A stretch of DNA of 17,329 bases from Holophaga sp. (GCA_016715205.1 JADKBC010000028.1:1-17329), one strand, 5' to 3'; counted from the first letter of the stretch, positions 1-9,577 are shown. The notes: generated by a model not told the origin, from the sequence alone. Made by a program: numbers and translations.

Positions 1-1554
1 GCCAAACCCGTTACAAACGGTGGATAATAATATTCCGGGTGCAGCCAGACCGCATAATCCTTTTGTAAAAGAGCCAAAGCATTGCTGCCGCTTGCCAACG
101 CATCGATCCCGGCCTGTACGTAGCTGAACAGCCGGGTAGAAAACATCTGCGGGATCCAGGGCCCAGCGCTGCCTGCGCTGACCAGTGCCAGCAAACCAAC
201 TGCCAACCAAAACCGCAGAAAAAAACCGATATCGAACCGGCTGCCCTGCACTGCGCTTGAAACCAGCCAGCCTGCCAGCCAGGCCGCCATAAAAAAGCCC
301 AGGAAAAGCGGCATCCTGTAATAGCTCAAACTCATACCCGCTGCACCCAGACCAACGGCAAGCAGACGCAGCAAGTTTTTGCCAATCTGAGAGCGCTTCA
401 AGCTGTCGCTGCGCGTCCAAAATTTCAGGCTAGCCAGCACCAGCCAGAGTACAGCCATCAGAGCCGCCTGCCCGCTCAACTGGGCGTAGCGGCCCCAGTT
501 CAAATAAATGGCTGGCACACTGCTCACAAAACCGGCGATTAAAACACTCAGTGTCCCTGCCCAGGCATCCCCGTCCCACAGGCTGAGCGCCAGAGGATAC
601 AAACCCAAGACAGCCAGAATATTGACAATCTGCCCGATCCACAAAACCGCCCGCACAGTTTCGATCCCGCTCAGCCACACCAGCCCGGCAGACAGTGCCG
701 AAACTCCAAAGTGAATAGAGAGTGTCTGATACTCTGCAAAAGGCTGCCAGGACGAAAACAAGCCCTGGTTATCCAGAATAAGCTGAGCGATAACCCCATG
801 CTGGACCGCATCGCCCCACATCGGCGCAGCCAGGCTGCGGGCCATCCAAAAACGGCTAAAAATTAAAATTAACCCCAACCCCAAAAATGTCACGAGCGGG
901 GTTCTGCGCATGGCAAGCTGCGGCCCGGCTGTGAGCCACTTTCGCCAGCCAATTTTCCAGATAATCCTGCCGTTGCGCATCAACAAAAAAAAGCTGCCAA
1001 AAAACGCCGAGTGCTTCGCGGCCAAACCCAATCACCCCCAGCGCTGGTTGATAGCCCAGGCGAAAGGCAGCCTGTGCCTGCTGCGCCTGGTGATCCAGAT
1101 AAAAAGCCCCGTCAAGATAACTTCGCAGTGTCGAAGTTCGCCCAGCCTGGTAAACCCCGCTGCCCTGGAACTCGACAAAGCTGTAAAAATAACGCTGCCT
1201 TGAGACCGCCACAGGCTCAAAACCAAACCGCACAAACCCGGCTTCGCCCACCAGTTCCAGCGGAACCTGAACCGTTCGCAAGTCATCCACGGGATCGGGT
1301 CCCGTCCGCAGATGGAAAACAAGCTGCCCTTCCCCGTGTTCAACGGCTCCAAGATAAAACTGCACTTCTTCAAGCCCATCAAATCGGGCCACGAAACTCT
1401 GCCCAATGGACTGTCCAGGCTGAAACACCTGCTGTGCATCAAAAACAGCATGTCCGGGTTCAAGCAGCTCATCCGAACATCCGCTTAAAAGCAAAGCCAG
1501 CATGAGTACAAGCAGCCAGCAGTGCCAGAACTTGCGCATTGAATCAGGAATCAT
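1..1554 (-). CDS. Polytopic membrane protein with lipobox-like N-terminus (partial, one frameshift)
   Basis: Large integral membrane protein, probably of the glycosyltransferase-C/PTPS-related type, continuing past the left edge. Reading starts at ATG 1554, only 2 nt after the glycosyltransferase stop, so the two are probably translationally coupled; Met6 (1539) is an alternative start. Residues 7-26 form a hydrophobic signal ending in LLSGC, a lipobox. About 170 residues of beta-rich, probably extracytoplasmic sequence follow. The frame then shifts at an A8 run (985-992). Beyond it the reading is open without a stop to base 1 and carries several hydrophobic helices, such as the one with VTFLGLGLILIF, and a loop MWGDAVQHGVIAQL resembling the Asp-containing first loop of GT-C enzymes. 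I see no definitive catalytic motif. Function is inferred from topology and from pairing with a GT2 gene; it may be a lipid-linked sugar transferase. The frameshift is probably a homopolymer sequencing error. Confidence 0.62.
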
Positions 1555-1556
1555 CT

Positions 1557-2535
1557 TCAGTCGTTGACGCCTGTTTCGGTGGGACTGGCTGCATCCGTCT
1601 GGGTTAGCTTGCTGCGGTACAGAATCTCTTCCAGCAGCTTCCGGTTAAACCCGATCAAATCTGCCACCAGCCCAATCAAAAGCACCTGAAACCCGATAAT
1701 CAACAGCCCAACCGCCAGGATAATCGACTGGGTATTGCCTTCACCGACCTGCAGGATATAGCGCAGAGTGATAAACCGGACCCCTAAAACAAGACTGGCC
1801 AAAATCATCAGGCTGCCCAATATGCTGAAAACCCGCAGCGGGCGGTACATGGTGTACGCCCGCACAATGGTTATGGAAGAATTGGTCACAAGCAAAATGC
1901 GGAATGCTCTTCATCAGCCGCGAAGACCGGGTTGAAGGATTGGTTCTGATTGGCACATACTCGATCGATATTCGCTTTGCCCCGGCCTGGATCAAGGTTT
2001 CCAGGGTGTAAGAATACTCGCTCAAGACAACCGTGCGCATGGCAGCCGCCCGGCTGATGGCCCTGAACCCGCTGGTGGCATCCGGGATCTGCATCCCCGC
2101 CGCATGGCCCACAACCCAGCTCCCCAGACGCTGCAGCATCCGCTTCACAGGCGAAAAGGCTGTCAAATTCGCCACCCCCCGGTCGCCAATCACCAGATTG
2201 GCGCGGCCAGCCAGAATCGGTTCCACCAGACAGCGGATGTCATCCGCCTGATACTGGTTGTCCGCATCTGTATTCACGATTATATCCGCCCCGAGTTTCA
2301 AACAGGCATCCAACCCCGCCATAAACCCGGCCGCCAGACCCTGGTGCCATGGCAGCCTGACCACATGGTGAACCCCCGCCGCCCTGGCCGCCTCAGCGGT
2401 ACTGTCAGTGCTGCCATCGTCAATAATCAGGTATTCGATCAAATCAATTCCCGGAATCTGGCGCGGCAAAACCGCAACCGTTCCCGGCAGAGTTTGGGCT
2501 TCGTTGTAACACGGGATCTGGATAATCAACTTCAT
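1557..2535 (-). CDS. Family 2 glycosyltransferase with two C-terminal membrane helices (one frameshift)
   Basis: GT-A-fold glycosyltransferase of the polyprenyl-phosphate mannose/glucose synthase type, predicted to transfer a sugar from a nucleotide donor to a lipid carrier at the inner face of the membrane. Visible motifs: PCYNEA (8-13), IIDDGSTDST (37-46), the metal-binding DAD at 90-92, and the acceptor-loop segment DATSGFRAISR (152-162). About 325 residues in total. The C-terminus has two hydrophobic helices (around RVFSILGSLMILASLVLG and IILAVGLLIIGFQVLLIG) and a basic tail, as in related enzymes. The frame breaks at 1891-1897: the first frame ends in SIPHF and the next resumes with LLVTNSSITIVRAYTMYR. 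Restoring one T to the TTTT run (minus strand) gives a continuous family-like sequence. A -10 box lies 7 nt before the ATG. The gene heads an operon with the downstream membrane protein. Exact donor and acceptor are unknown. Confidence 0.85.
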
Positions 2536-2542
2536 CCAGTAA

Positions 2543-2548
2543 AGTATA
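2543..2548 (-). promoter_or_regulatory. -10 box just upstream of the glycosyltransferase start
   Basis: On the minus strand TATACT is followed by 7 nt (TTACTGG) and then the ATG at 2535. Transcription would begin almost at the start codon. I see no good -35 hexamer at 16-18 nt and no Shine-Dalgarno sequence. Confidence 0.45.
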
Positions 2549-2613
2549 CTCTGAAATACACCCCAATTCCAGTAAAGCTCCTGCCAAATTCAGGGTTTTA
2601 ACAAAAAAGGACA

Positions 2614-2651
2614 TGTCATTGCGAGATTCGTACATGACGCAAAAGGCGTCA
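2614..2651. repeat. TGTCATTGCGAG-type repeat end plus small hairpin
   Basis: The string GTCATTGCGAG occurs at about 2616-2626. From memory it is the typical end of a small non-coding repeat found in many bacterial genomes. It is followed by a perfect 6-bp stem TGACGC/GCGTCA (2635-2640 and 2646-2651) with a 5-nt loop. No coding frame here looks real. The family assignment is recollection, not a database result. Confidence 0.4.
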
Positions 2652-2681
2652 CTTGACAATGAAATAACAATGGCATCGAAG

Positions 2682-2813
2682 GTAGGGGCGAGCCCGCCTG
2701 GCTTTGAAAATTGGCACGGCCAAAAAAAGATAGGGTCGCCCGGTTTGACCAAACAGGGCGACCCTTGTTATAACGGGATGAATGCCGAAAAAGCCAACCG
2801 GGCTCGCCCCTAC
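2682..2813. repeat. Nested palindromic element bounded by 24-bp inverted repeats
   Basis: The left arm (2682-2705, beginning GTAGGGGCGAGCCCG) and right arm (2790-2813, ending CGGGCTCGCCCCTAC) are inverted copies with 22 of 24 positions matching. Inside lies a second long palindrome: AGGGTCGCCC at 2732-2741 pairs with GGGCGACCCT at 2756-2765, and GTTTG/CAAAC extends the stem almost to the apex. A third, TTGGC-ACG-GCCAA, is at 2711-2723. There is no transposase gene, so this is a MITE-like or REP-like non-autonomous element of about 132 bp. A further copy of GGGGCGAGCCCG occurs at 2949-2960. Confidence 0.72.
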
Positions 2814-2849
2814 ATTGGCCAGAAAATTATGTTATGAGTAGCCCGGCGC

Positions 2850-2881
2850 GGCAATCTCAGATCCCCATTACCGAGATTGCC
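2850..2881. repeat. Short hairpin GGCAATCTC...GAGATTGCC
   Basis: Perfect 9-bp inverted repeat: GGCAATCTC at 2850-2858 and GAGATTGCC at 2873-2881, with a 14-nt loop. It resembles the central part of the same dispersed repeat family whose typical end is seen near 2616, suggesting a broken or rearranged copy. Confidence 0.5.
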
Positions 2882-2893
2882 AAGAGTACACTT

Positions 2894-2977
2894 CGGTGAG
2901 TACACCGGCTTCCGCATTCAGAAAACACAAACAACGCCACCGTGTGGAGGGGCGAGCCCGCCGCGGTGTACTCACCG
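2894..2977. repeat. 14-bp perfect inverted repeat enclosing a GGGGCGAGCCCG copy
   Basis: CGGTGAGTACACCG at 2894-2907 is exactly inverted at 2964-2977 (CGGTGTACTCACCG). The 56-nt interior ends with AGGGGCGAGCCCG, the core of the element at 2682-2813. It may be a second, shorter element of the same type. The rest of the 2536-3105 gap holds no gene I can support. Confidence 0.55.
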
Positions 2978-3066
2978 CCTCGCCCGGAGCGTCCCATACC
3001 GGACAGGTTTTCATGGACAGCTTTTCTGCTTACCTATCAACGCACATGCCCCTCATCTTTAAAAAG

Positions 3067-3094
3067 TTGACGTCCCACAGTCCTGATGTATACT
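3067..3094 (+). promoter_or_regulatory. Sigma70-type promoter for the methylase-like gene
   Basis: TTGACG (3067-3072), a 16-nt spacer, then TATACT (3089-3094), close to the vegetative consensus, with an A-rich stretch just upstream of the -35. The expected start of transcription is about 3100-3102, giving a leader of only some 4-6 nt before the ATG at 3106. Confidence 0.7.
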
Positions 3095-3105
3095 CAACCA
3101 TAAGA

Positions 3106-5478
3106 ATGACCATCGTACTAACTCCGCCGCTCCCGTTTGAAGGCTTTGAGCCTGGCTCAAATAACCTGCCGGCGCGTCTTTTGGGTCGGTTTATCCCCCC
3201 GGCCCCCCTCGCAGCCGCATCCGCCTGGCTAGCACAGCTTTCCCCCCCGCAACCAGATCGAACGCCAATGGCTGATCGACCCCTTCGGCTCGTCCCCAGC
3301 CCTGCCAGTCGCCGCCGCCCGGGCCGGTTGGCGCATCCTCGTTTCTGCCAACAATCCGATTCAGCGTTTTTTGCTCGAGAAGATCGCCCACCCGCCCACC
3401 CAGGCCGACCTGCGCCTGGCCCTGGCCGAACTGGCTGCCAGCCGCAAAGGTAGCGAAAGGCTGGAGCTGCACCTGCGCGCCCTGTATGCCTCAAAATGCC
3501 CAACCTGCGGTGCGGCAGTTGAAGTCCAATCCTTCATCTGGGAACGCAGCCCTAATCCCGAGCAGGCTCAGCAGGCCCAAACAGCCCAGATGATTGGCCG
3601 CCTGCTGACCTGCACTGTCTGCGGTGCAAACGGCGAATTTCCGCCCTCTCCACAAGACCTTGAACTGGCAGCCCGCTACGCCTCCGGTGGCCTGCATTAC
3701 GCCCGCGCTCTGGAGCGGGTAGCTGCTGCAAACGATCCCGACCGGGAACATGCCCTTGAAGCCTGGCCGTCTATCTCCCCAGAGCAGTTTATGCGCTCTT
3801 CACCCTGATTAATAAACTGGATGGGCTGACCCTGTCGGTACAGCGCCGGGCCGATCCTGGCTTACCTCCTTTTACATGCCTTCGACCAGGGGCAGCTCTT
3901 TGTCCGGTCACCCTGCCGAGAACGAATTTCCCAAGGCGCTGATCATTCCGCCGCGTTTTCGCGAAAACAATCTCTGGCGCCTGCTGGAGGAAGCAGCCCA
4001 AAACCTGGGACGTGCACCTGAGGAGAATTATTCTCCCGTTCCGGTGATGATCTATCCCAATCTTCCACCCGAAACGGGGGGCATTTGTATCTTTGAAGGC
4101 CCTCTGCGCGAATTTCTATTACATATCCATCCCCCCAGCATCGCCGCCCAGCACCTCGGCGGGCAATCTGCCCCCTCGGCCGCCAACCCGGCCATTCCAT
4201 CAATCCAATTCCAGGCGGCTATCTGTGTGCTGCCCCGTCCAAACCAGGCCTTCTGGACACTTTCTGCGCTCTGGGCCGGCTGGTTATGGGGACAGGAATC
4301 GGCAGCGCCCTTCAAAAGTGTCCTGCGCCGCCGGCGTTACGACTGGGCCTGGCATACCACCGCCCTCCAGGCCGCATTCGAGAACCTGGCAGGTCTGCTA
4401 AAGCCGGCTGTCCCAGTCCTGGGATTAAGTGAAGAAAACGAACCTGGTTTGTTCAGTGCTGCCTGCCTCGCCGCCTATGCGAAAAAGTTCGAGCTGCTGG
4501 GACTGGAAGCGCGCCGCGGCTCTCTTCACATCCTCTGGCAGGCCCATGCCGTCCAGGAGACTACTGGTGTTTCTCCCAGCCAGCGCCGCCAGGCAGCCGC
4601 CCGCGCCGCCAGTGAGTATCTCAACGCCCTCGGACTAACCGCCACCTACATTCGCCTATTCATGGCCGGAAGCCTGGCAGGTCTGGCCCAGGATCACCTC
4701 CTGCCTGCCGATTCCAACGCCCCGGCCGATAATTATGCCGCAGCTCAAACTGCCCTGCGCGAAGCCCTCACGTTTGGCGGCGGCTTCCACCGTTACAACC
4801 CTGGCGAATCTCCGGAGACCGGCCTCTACTGGCTCCGCAGCGACCAGACAGCCAGCGAACCACTCGCTGATCGCCTCGAAAAACTGCTCGTCACGCTGCT
4901 TGTCCGCCAGCCCGCCATCACCACCCTTGAACTGGAACGCCGCCTGCAGGCTTTCCCAGATTGCTCACCCAATCCCGATCAAATCCTGACCTGCCTGGCC
5001 TCGTATGCCCTCGAAGATCCGCCAGCCAGTGGCAAATGGACCCTCCGACCTGAAGATCGCCCGGCAGCCCGCCGCGCCTGATCTGGCTTCGTTCAATGAA
5101 CTGCTCCACTCGCTTGGCTCCCGGCTTGGCTTTGCCGTGTCGGGTGATTCGCCAATCGCCTGGATCAATTCCCAAGGCCAAACGTGTTTTGTCTTTTACC
5201 GCACCGTCTCAGCGGTACTCGGACCTATCTTGCGCGCTCCGCTGCCCCCGCCGCCCGCCGAAGTGATCATCCTCCTTCCGGGCGGCCGCGCCAGTCTGGT
5301 GATGGACAAACTGCGCCATAACCCGCGCCTGGCTCAGCTTGCAGAAAACTGTCGCTTTCTCAAAGCCCGCCACCTGCGCCAGCTTTACGACGCCCCGGGC
5401 CTAACCCCCGATAACTTCATCCAGCGCATCGACGAAGACCCGCTGACCGGCCCGCAGCCCCAGATGCGCTTGCTTTAA
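3106..5478 (+). CDS. DNA-methylase-like protein with zinc ribbon, apparently lacking the catalytic motif (about five frameshifts)
   Basis: Reconstructed product of about 790 residues starting at ATG 3106. Near 3278 (residue ~57) is DPFGSSPALPVAAARAG followed by ILVSANNPIQRFLLE. This resembles motif I of adenine-specific DNA methylases (DPFxGxG, then the SAM-contacting acidic/Asn strand), but with serine at the second glycine position. Two CxxC pairs (CPTCG at 3498, CTVCG at 3610) form an inserted zinc ribbon. Around 4225-4290 the sequence LPRPNQAFWTLSALWAG sits where DNA methylases carry the catalytic DPPY, which is absent. The C-terminal 130 residues are basic and unrecognised. Frames change near 3242-3248 (C7 run), 3762, 3850, 3890 and 5070-5081, with conserved-looking sequence across each. 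It is monocistronic, ending at a strong hairpin. Best guess: a catalytically inactive, nucleic-acid-binding relative of DUF1156-type methylases. The fold is likely, the role unknown. Confidence 0.55.
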
Positions 5479-5484
5479 ATAATT

Positions 5485-5520
5485 CAGAGGCTGGCGCAAA
5501 AAAAATTGCGCCAGCCTCTG
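5485..5520. terminator. Bidirectional hairpin between convergent genes
   Basis: Perfect 15-bp stem (CAGAGGCTGGCGCAA at 5485-5499, its complement at 5506-5520) with an A6 loop, extendable by 2 bp. It lies 6 nt after the plus-strand stop and 15 nt after the minus-strand PBP stop. U-tracts are weak on both sides (AAAATTATC; AATTATTT), so it may act as a processing or stabilising hairpin as much as an intrinsic terminator. Confidence 0.75.
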
Positions 5521-5535
5521 AAAATTATCGAAAGA

Positions 5536-8500
5536 TTACGGAACAGTTGGTGTTTCGGTCGGTGTCTCCGTTGGCGTGGGCGTTGGCGTATCCGTTGGCC
5601 CAGGAGTGGAGGTTGGCGTCACAGTCGGCGTCGATGTTGGCGTGCTCGTAATGGTTGGGGTTGCCGAGGCTGTCGCAGTCATCGTCGCAGTCGAGGTCGT
5701 CGTCATGGTTGGGGTCGGCGTCGAAGTCTGGGTGGCTGTCGGTGTCAGGGTCGGCACCTGGAAATTCAGCCGAATGATCTTCTCAGCCGTGGTATTGCGC
5801 ACACTGTTGATCACCAGCCGCAGGCTGATCGTACCTGTTCGGCAGACCATCCGGGAAGGACTCCAGCAAGATTCCAGGTGTAGATCTTGTCAGGCTGTGC
5901 TACGACCTGATCCCGATCGAGCAGTACCTTCCAATCGACCGGTTCGTCTCCCAGGCCAAAGCTGAGTGAGTAATTGCGAAAATCAGATGTGGCATCTACC
6001 TGAGCAAACACGTCAATCAGGCTGCTCTCAATTTTCTGACCATCGTTTGGTTGAACGAATTTCAACGTCACCCGCGAATCATCCGCGTTACACTCACGCG
6101 GCGGAGCAAACAAGATCGGCTGCGAAAAGCCGATTTCCTGTCTCCAGGCCTGCCCGTCGCCATTCTCCACGATCCAACGCACTGCATAAGGATCACTGAC
6201 ATTCAGGCTGAACTGTTCCTTGGTGAATTCGTTGCAGGCAGGAGAGTGCGCGCAGTCCGGTCCAGGTGTCAAACAGCCCTTTGAACCACAAATCTTGTTC
6301 CTTTGCCAGGGGCGGCTGATCTGCCGCGAAATATTCACCGCGCTGCGATGGGCACCACTGCGAGGGATCTGTACCCGATACAGCGCACACGATCCGATCG
6401 ACCACTCCGGCAGGTTTAAAGAAGGGCCGTGGGCTTCCGCCGGTCAGCCGCTGAATGGCTTCCTGCATGAAGGCCGCCCAGATTGGGGCAGCCCCGCTGA
6501 CCCCGGTCGAGTTGATCATCGGCGTATAATCCGCATTCCCCACCCAGACCCCAACCACCACATCCGGGGTATAACCAACAGTCCAGTTATCCCGATAGTC
6601 ATTGGTAGTCCCAGTCTTGACGGCTGCCTGGAAAGGCAGATTGAGGACCGAATTAGCCCCAAAGGAAGGGGTGCGGGCGGTGTTATCCGACAGGATCGAA
6701 GACATCAAAAAGGCATGCTCAGCCCGGATCACCTGCTGTCCAGCCTGTGGCTGGTGCTCAAAAACCACATTATTGTTATGGTCAACAATCTTGGTGATCG
6801 CAACGGGCTCTACTCGCTGCCCGGAGTTAGCAAATCACACCGTAGGCGCTGGTCATCTCAAGCAGGCTTACCTCACCGCCGCCCAGCGTCAGGGCCAATC
6901 CGTAATCGCTGCGGGTCAAGGTTGTAATCCCCAGCCGGGTCGCCATGCCGATCAAGCCTTCGGGTTGTGGTGTTGCAGGATTGTCATAAATCCCCACGTA
7001 AGCCAGAGCCCGCACCGCCGGATATTATACGAATTTGCCAGCGCCTGGCGCAGCAAAATCGGCCCGTGAAAACGCCCGTCATAATTCACCGGACGGTACG
7101 GATCACGCGGATCACTTGGGTCCCCCGAGGGGGGGAAATCCGTTGGCACATCCCAGATCAGCGTGGAGGGTGTCCAACCCTTTTCAAAGGCCGCCAGATA
7201 CGTCAAAGGCTTCATGGTTGAGCCCGGCTGGCGGGTGGGGCTCAAAACCATATTAACCTGGCCTGAAATTTGGACATTGTTAAAGTCAGCCGAGCCAACC
7301 ATCGCCAAAATCTCACCGGTGCCGGGCTGAATCGCCACCAGTGCCCCGTTTTGAGCGTTATTTTCAACCAATCGGGCCACCTGCTCGGCCACAATTCGCT
7401 CAGCAGCATCTTGAAGCCCCGGATCGATGGTGGTGTAGATGGTAAAACCGGCCTGATAAATCGTCTGGGAATCAAACTGCTGCTCCAGCAGCGACCGGAC
7501 ATGTTACCCAGTGCGGGTAGCGAATTTGAATTTCCGGAGAGCCGAAATTGTAGGCCTGGATTTCGGAGTGCGCCTGCAGGGCCTGGTTTGAATCCACGCA
7601 GATCGGCTGGTCATTGTTACTGACGAAGATGCACGACCCATTCTGGCTGGCTTCGTACATCAAAATCAGGACTTGCTGGTGCCGTTTTAAGGTCGCCTCG
7701 CGGTTGGTATAGATATCGTACACCGAAGGCGCTTGCGGCAGCCCGCCAGGAACGATGCCTGTCCCAGGGTGAGTTGGTCAGACGAAGTGTTGAAATAGGT
7801 CTCGGCGGCCGCTTCAATCCCGTAGGCCAGGTTGCCGTAATAAATTTCGTTCAAATACAGTTCCAGGATTTCGTCTTTGGAATAGCGGCGGGTTAACTCA
7901 GCAGCCGCGATTGCCTCGCGCACCTTGCGCCAGTATGTCCTCTGGTAGCGTTCTTCCTGGGTGAAGAGCAGGTTGCGAGCCAGCTGCTGGGTAATTGTCA
8001 AGCCCCAGAGACAACTTCGCCATCGTTCTGAAAGTTCTGCCAGAACGCCCGCAAAATCGCCATTGGGTCAAACCCGGGGTGCGTATAAAAATTACCGTCC
8101 TCAGTCGCAATAGTCGCCGCCACCAGGTAAGGTGAAATCTTGGAGATCGGCCGGTATGTTCTTCGTCCCGCCTGCGGATCCAAAATTTCATACAATGTAT
8201 TGCCATTCCGGTCCAAAATTCGGGTAGTCTCAAACTTGGAGGCTCGCTGCTGCAGGTTGTCCATACTGGGCAGTTTTGAGGCCACAATATAATACTGGCT
8301 GAGCACAACCGAACCGGCTATGATCGCCAATAAAACAAACCCAAACACTGGCCAGAATAAACATCCGCATCAGGCAGCCCATCCCGGAATTCCAATCAAT
8401 CCTTTTCCCGCCGTTCCGCCGGGAGGCTGGGGCGGTGCATAGCGCGGCGGCTGCTGTCGCAGCGCAGATGTCTGAAACTGGGTCTGGCCCCTTGGTAGGG

Positions 8501-8905
8501 TGGGTACAGGCGGCTTTTGGGTCGGGGGTTGGTCTGGTTGGCTGGCCGCTGCCAGTTGGCCGGCTGGTCTGGTTTTGGGGAGGCGTGGTTTGAGCCGGGC
8601 GGGTCGACCGGGGGGTGTATTGAACCGGCGGCAGCGTTGACGAATTTGCAGGGGTAGAGCGGGGGGAGTTGAAGGCCGCATCCGAGGCCCTCGTCGAATC
8701 CATATCGACTTCATCCACCCTCCGCGGCAGGGGCAGACCGTAGGTACCTGTCAGAGGGCGGGCCGTCTGCGGCAGGTCGCCCAGGCGGCGGAGGCGGGGG
8801 AACCCGCACCCGGGTGGGGGCTGCCGGCGGCTGAACAGGTTCAGCCGCCGGTGCAGGGTTATTTAAAGACTGCTCAAACAACTTCGCCAGGTCAGAAGGA
8901 ATCAT
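5536..8905 (-). CDS. Class A penicillin-binding protein, PBP1A type (multiple frameshifts)
   Basis: Bifunctional peptidoglycan synthase, about 1,120 residues. ATG 8905 has a GAGGG ribosome site 6 nt upstream. Order: a ~180-residue Pro/Gln-rich cytoplasmic region, a membrane anchor (near 8350-8280), a GT51 transglycosylase domain with EDGNFYTHPG, TITQQLARNL and ILELYLNEIYYGNLAYG, then a transpeptidase domain with STMK (near 7215-7230), SYN (near 7030) and KTGT (near 6615). A beta-rich domain follows, ending in a ~60-residue Thr/Pro repeat tail (5540-5765). Frames change near 8760, in the low-complexity N-terminus, and near 8350, 8006 (between VVSGA and TITQQ), 7740, 7500, 7020 (SYNI to AVRAL), 6828, 6245 and 5845. 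Several need only one base in a short G or C run. All catalytic motifs survive, arguing for a functional gene with sequence errors. It lies 25 nt downstream of the MaoC-like reading. Confidence 0.88.
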
Positions 8906-8930
8906 GGTCGTCCCTCTGGAACAGGCGGCT

Positions 8931-9569
8931 TCACCGGCTTGCTGCCTGAGGCAAGTTTGCCTGAGCCAGGTTTGCCTGAGGCAAATTTGCCTCCGATTCC
9001 ACAGAACCGCCGCCAGCGGCATCCCGCCCGCCTGAATCGGTTGGATCCTGTCGGATGGGCGCAGCTTGGCTGCCAGAGCCGGGTTGAGCGGATTGCTTAT
9101 CAACCGCACTTGCCTCTGGCAGTTCGTTTTGCCCATCCTCGCTTGAAGAAAGCAGCCGGCGAAATCGTTGATCAGGGGTTTCGCTGGGTGGGGATTTCCA
9201 CCCCAAGACGGGGGACAGCTTTGGTTTCCACGACAGTTAACACCACATGGATGGTATCTGCAATCATCACTGGCCGCGAGAATTTCCATTCTGCAATTTC
9301 GCGAAACGCCAGAACCGTGCCTTCGCATCCCGGTGCGCATCGCCAGCCCCGAAGCAATCGAAAGACCAAGCAAACCATGCGCTACCCCGCTGGCCGAAAA
9401 TCGAATTCCGGCTGAATTCGGCATCGGTGTGAATTTGATTATAATCGCCAGACAGTCCGGCGAACGTAACAATATCGCTCTCAGTGATCGTCCTTCCAGT
9501 TGTGACGATCTTTTGACCTACTTCAAACTCTTCAAAATACATACCTTTACCAGTGGGCAGAGGGCTCAT
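8931..9569 (-). CDS. MaoC-family hydratase with low-complexity, pentapeptide-like tail (about three frameshifts)
   Basis: Hot-dog-fold protein of the MaoC/(R)-enoyl-CoA hydratase type. From ATG 9569: GKGMYFEEFEVGQKIVTTG, then ITESDIVTFAGLSGDYNQIH, whose Asp and His match the catalytic D...H of the family, then FGQR/VAHGLLGLS, and EGTVLAFREIAEWKFSRPV. Frames shift at 9385-9388 (one extra base in a C4 run), near 9327, and near 9195. Beyond the last shift the reading continues about 85 residues as a Ser/Gln/Gly-rich tail ending in ANLPQ-ANLAQ-ANLPQ, three A-N-L-x-x pentapeptides. Typical MaoC proteins end soon after VPRLGGG, so the tail may be an authentic extension, part of a separate small gene, or a misread. 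A Shine-Dalgarno AAAGGAG (9578-9584) lies 8 nt before the start. Substrate unknown; neighbours give no acyl-CoA pathway. Confidence 0.7.
8944..8988. repeat. Three tandem 15-bp repeats, each quasi-palindromic
   Basis: The units GCCTGAGGCAAGTTT, GCCTGAGCCAGGTTT and GCCTGAGGCAAATTT lie head to tail. Unit junctions form GGCAAATTTGCC-type palindromes. On the minus strand the array codes for three A-N-L-x-x pentapeptides in the MaoC tail reading. Confidence 0.7.
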
Positions 9570-9577
9570 CGTGTTTT

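Noticed and set aside
1011..1505. Plus-strand 164-codon frame
   Set aside because: Antisense to the N-terminal domain of the membrane protein, which has a signal sequence and continues an operon.
2613..2837. Small plus-strand open frame in the intergenic region
   Set aside because: It lies across the palindromic elements and has no ribosome site or recognisable protein.
3106..5478. Genuine pseudogene of the methylase-like protein
   Set aside because: The same density of shifts affects the essential-type PBP gene, so decay of this gene alone is not supported.
5576..5965. Plus-strand frame rich in Gly and Val (VGVGVSVGPG...)
   Set aside because: It is the antisense image of the Thr/Pro repeats at the end of the PBP; no start signals or family resemblance.
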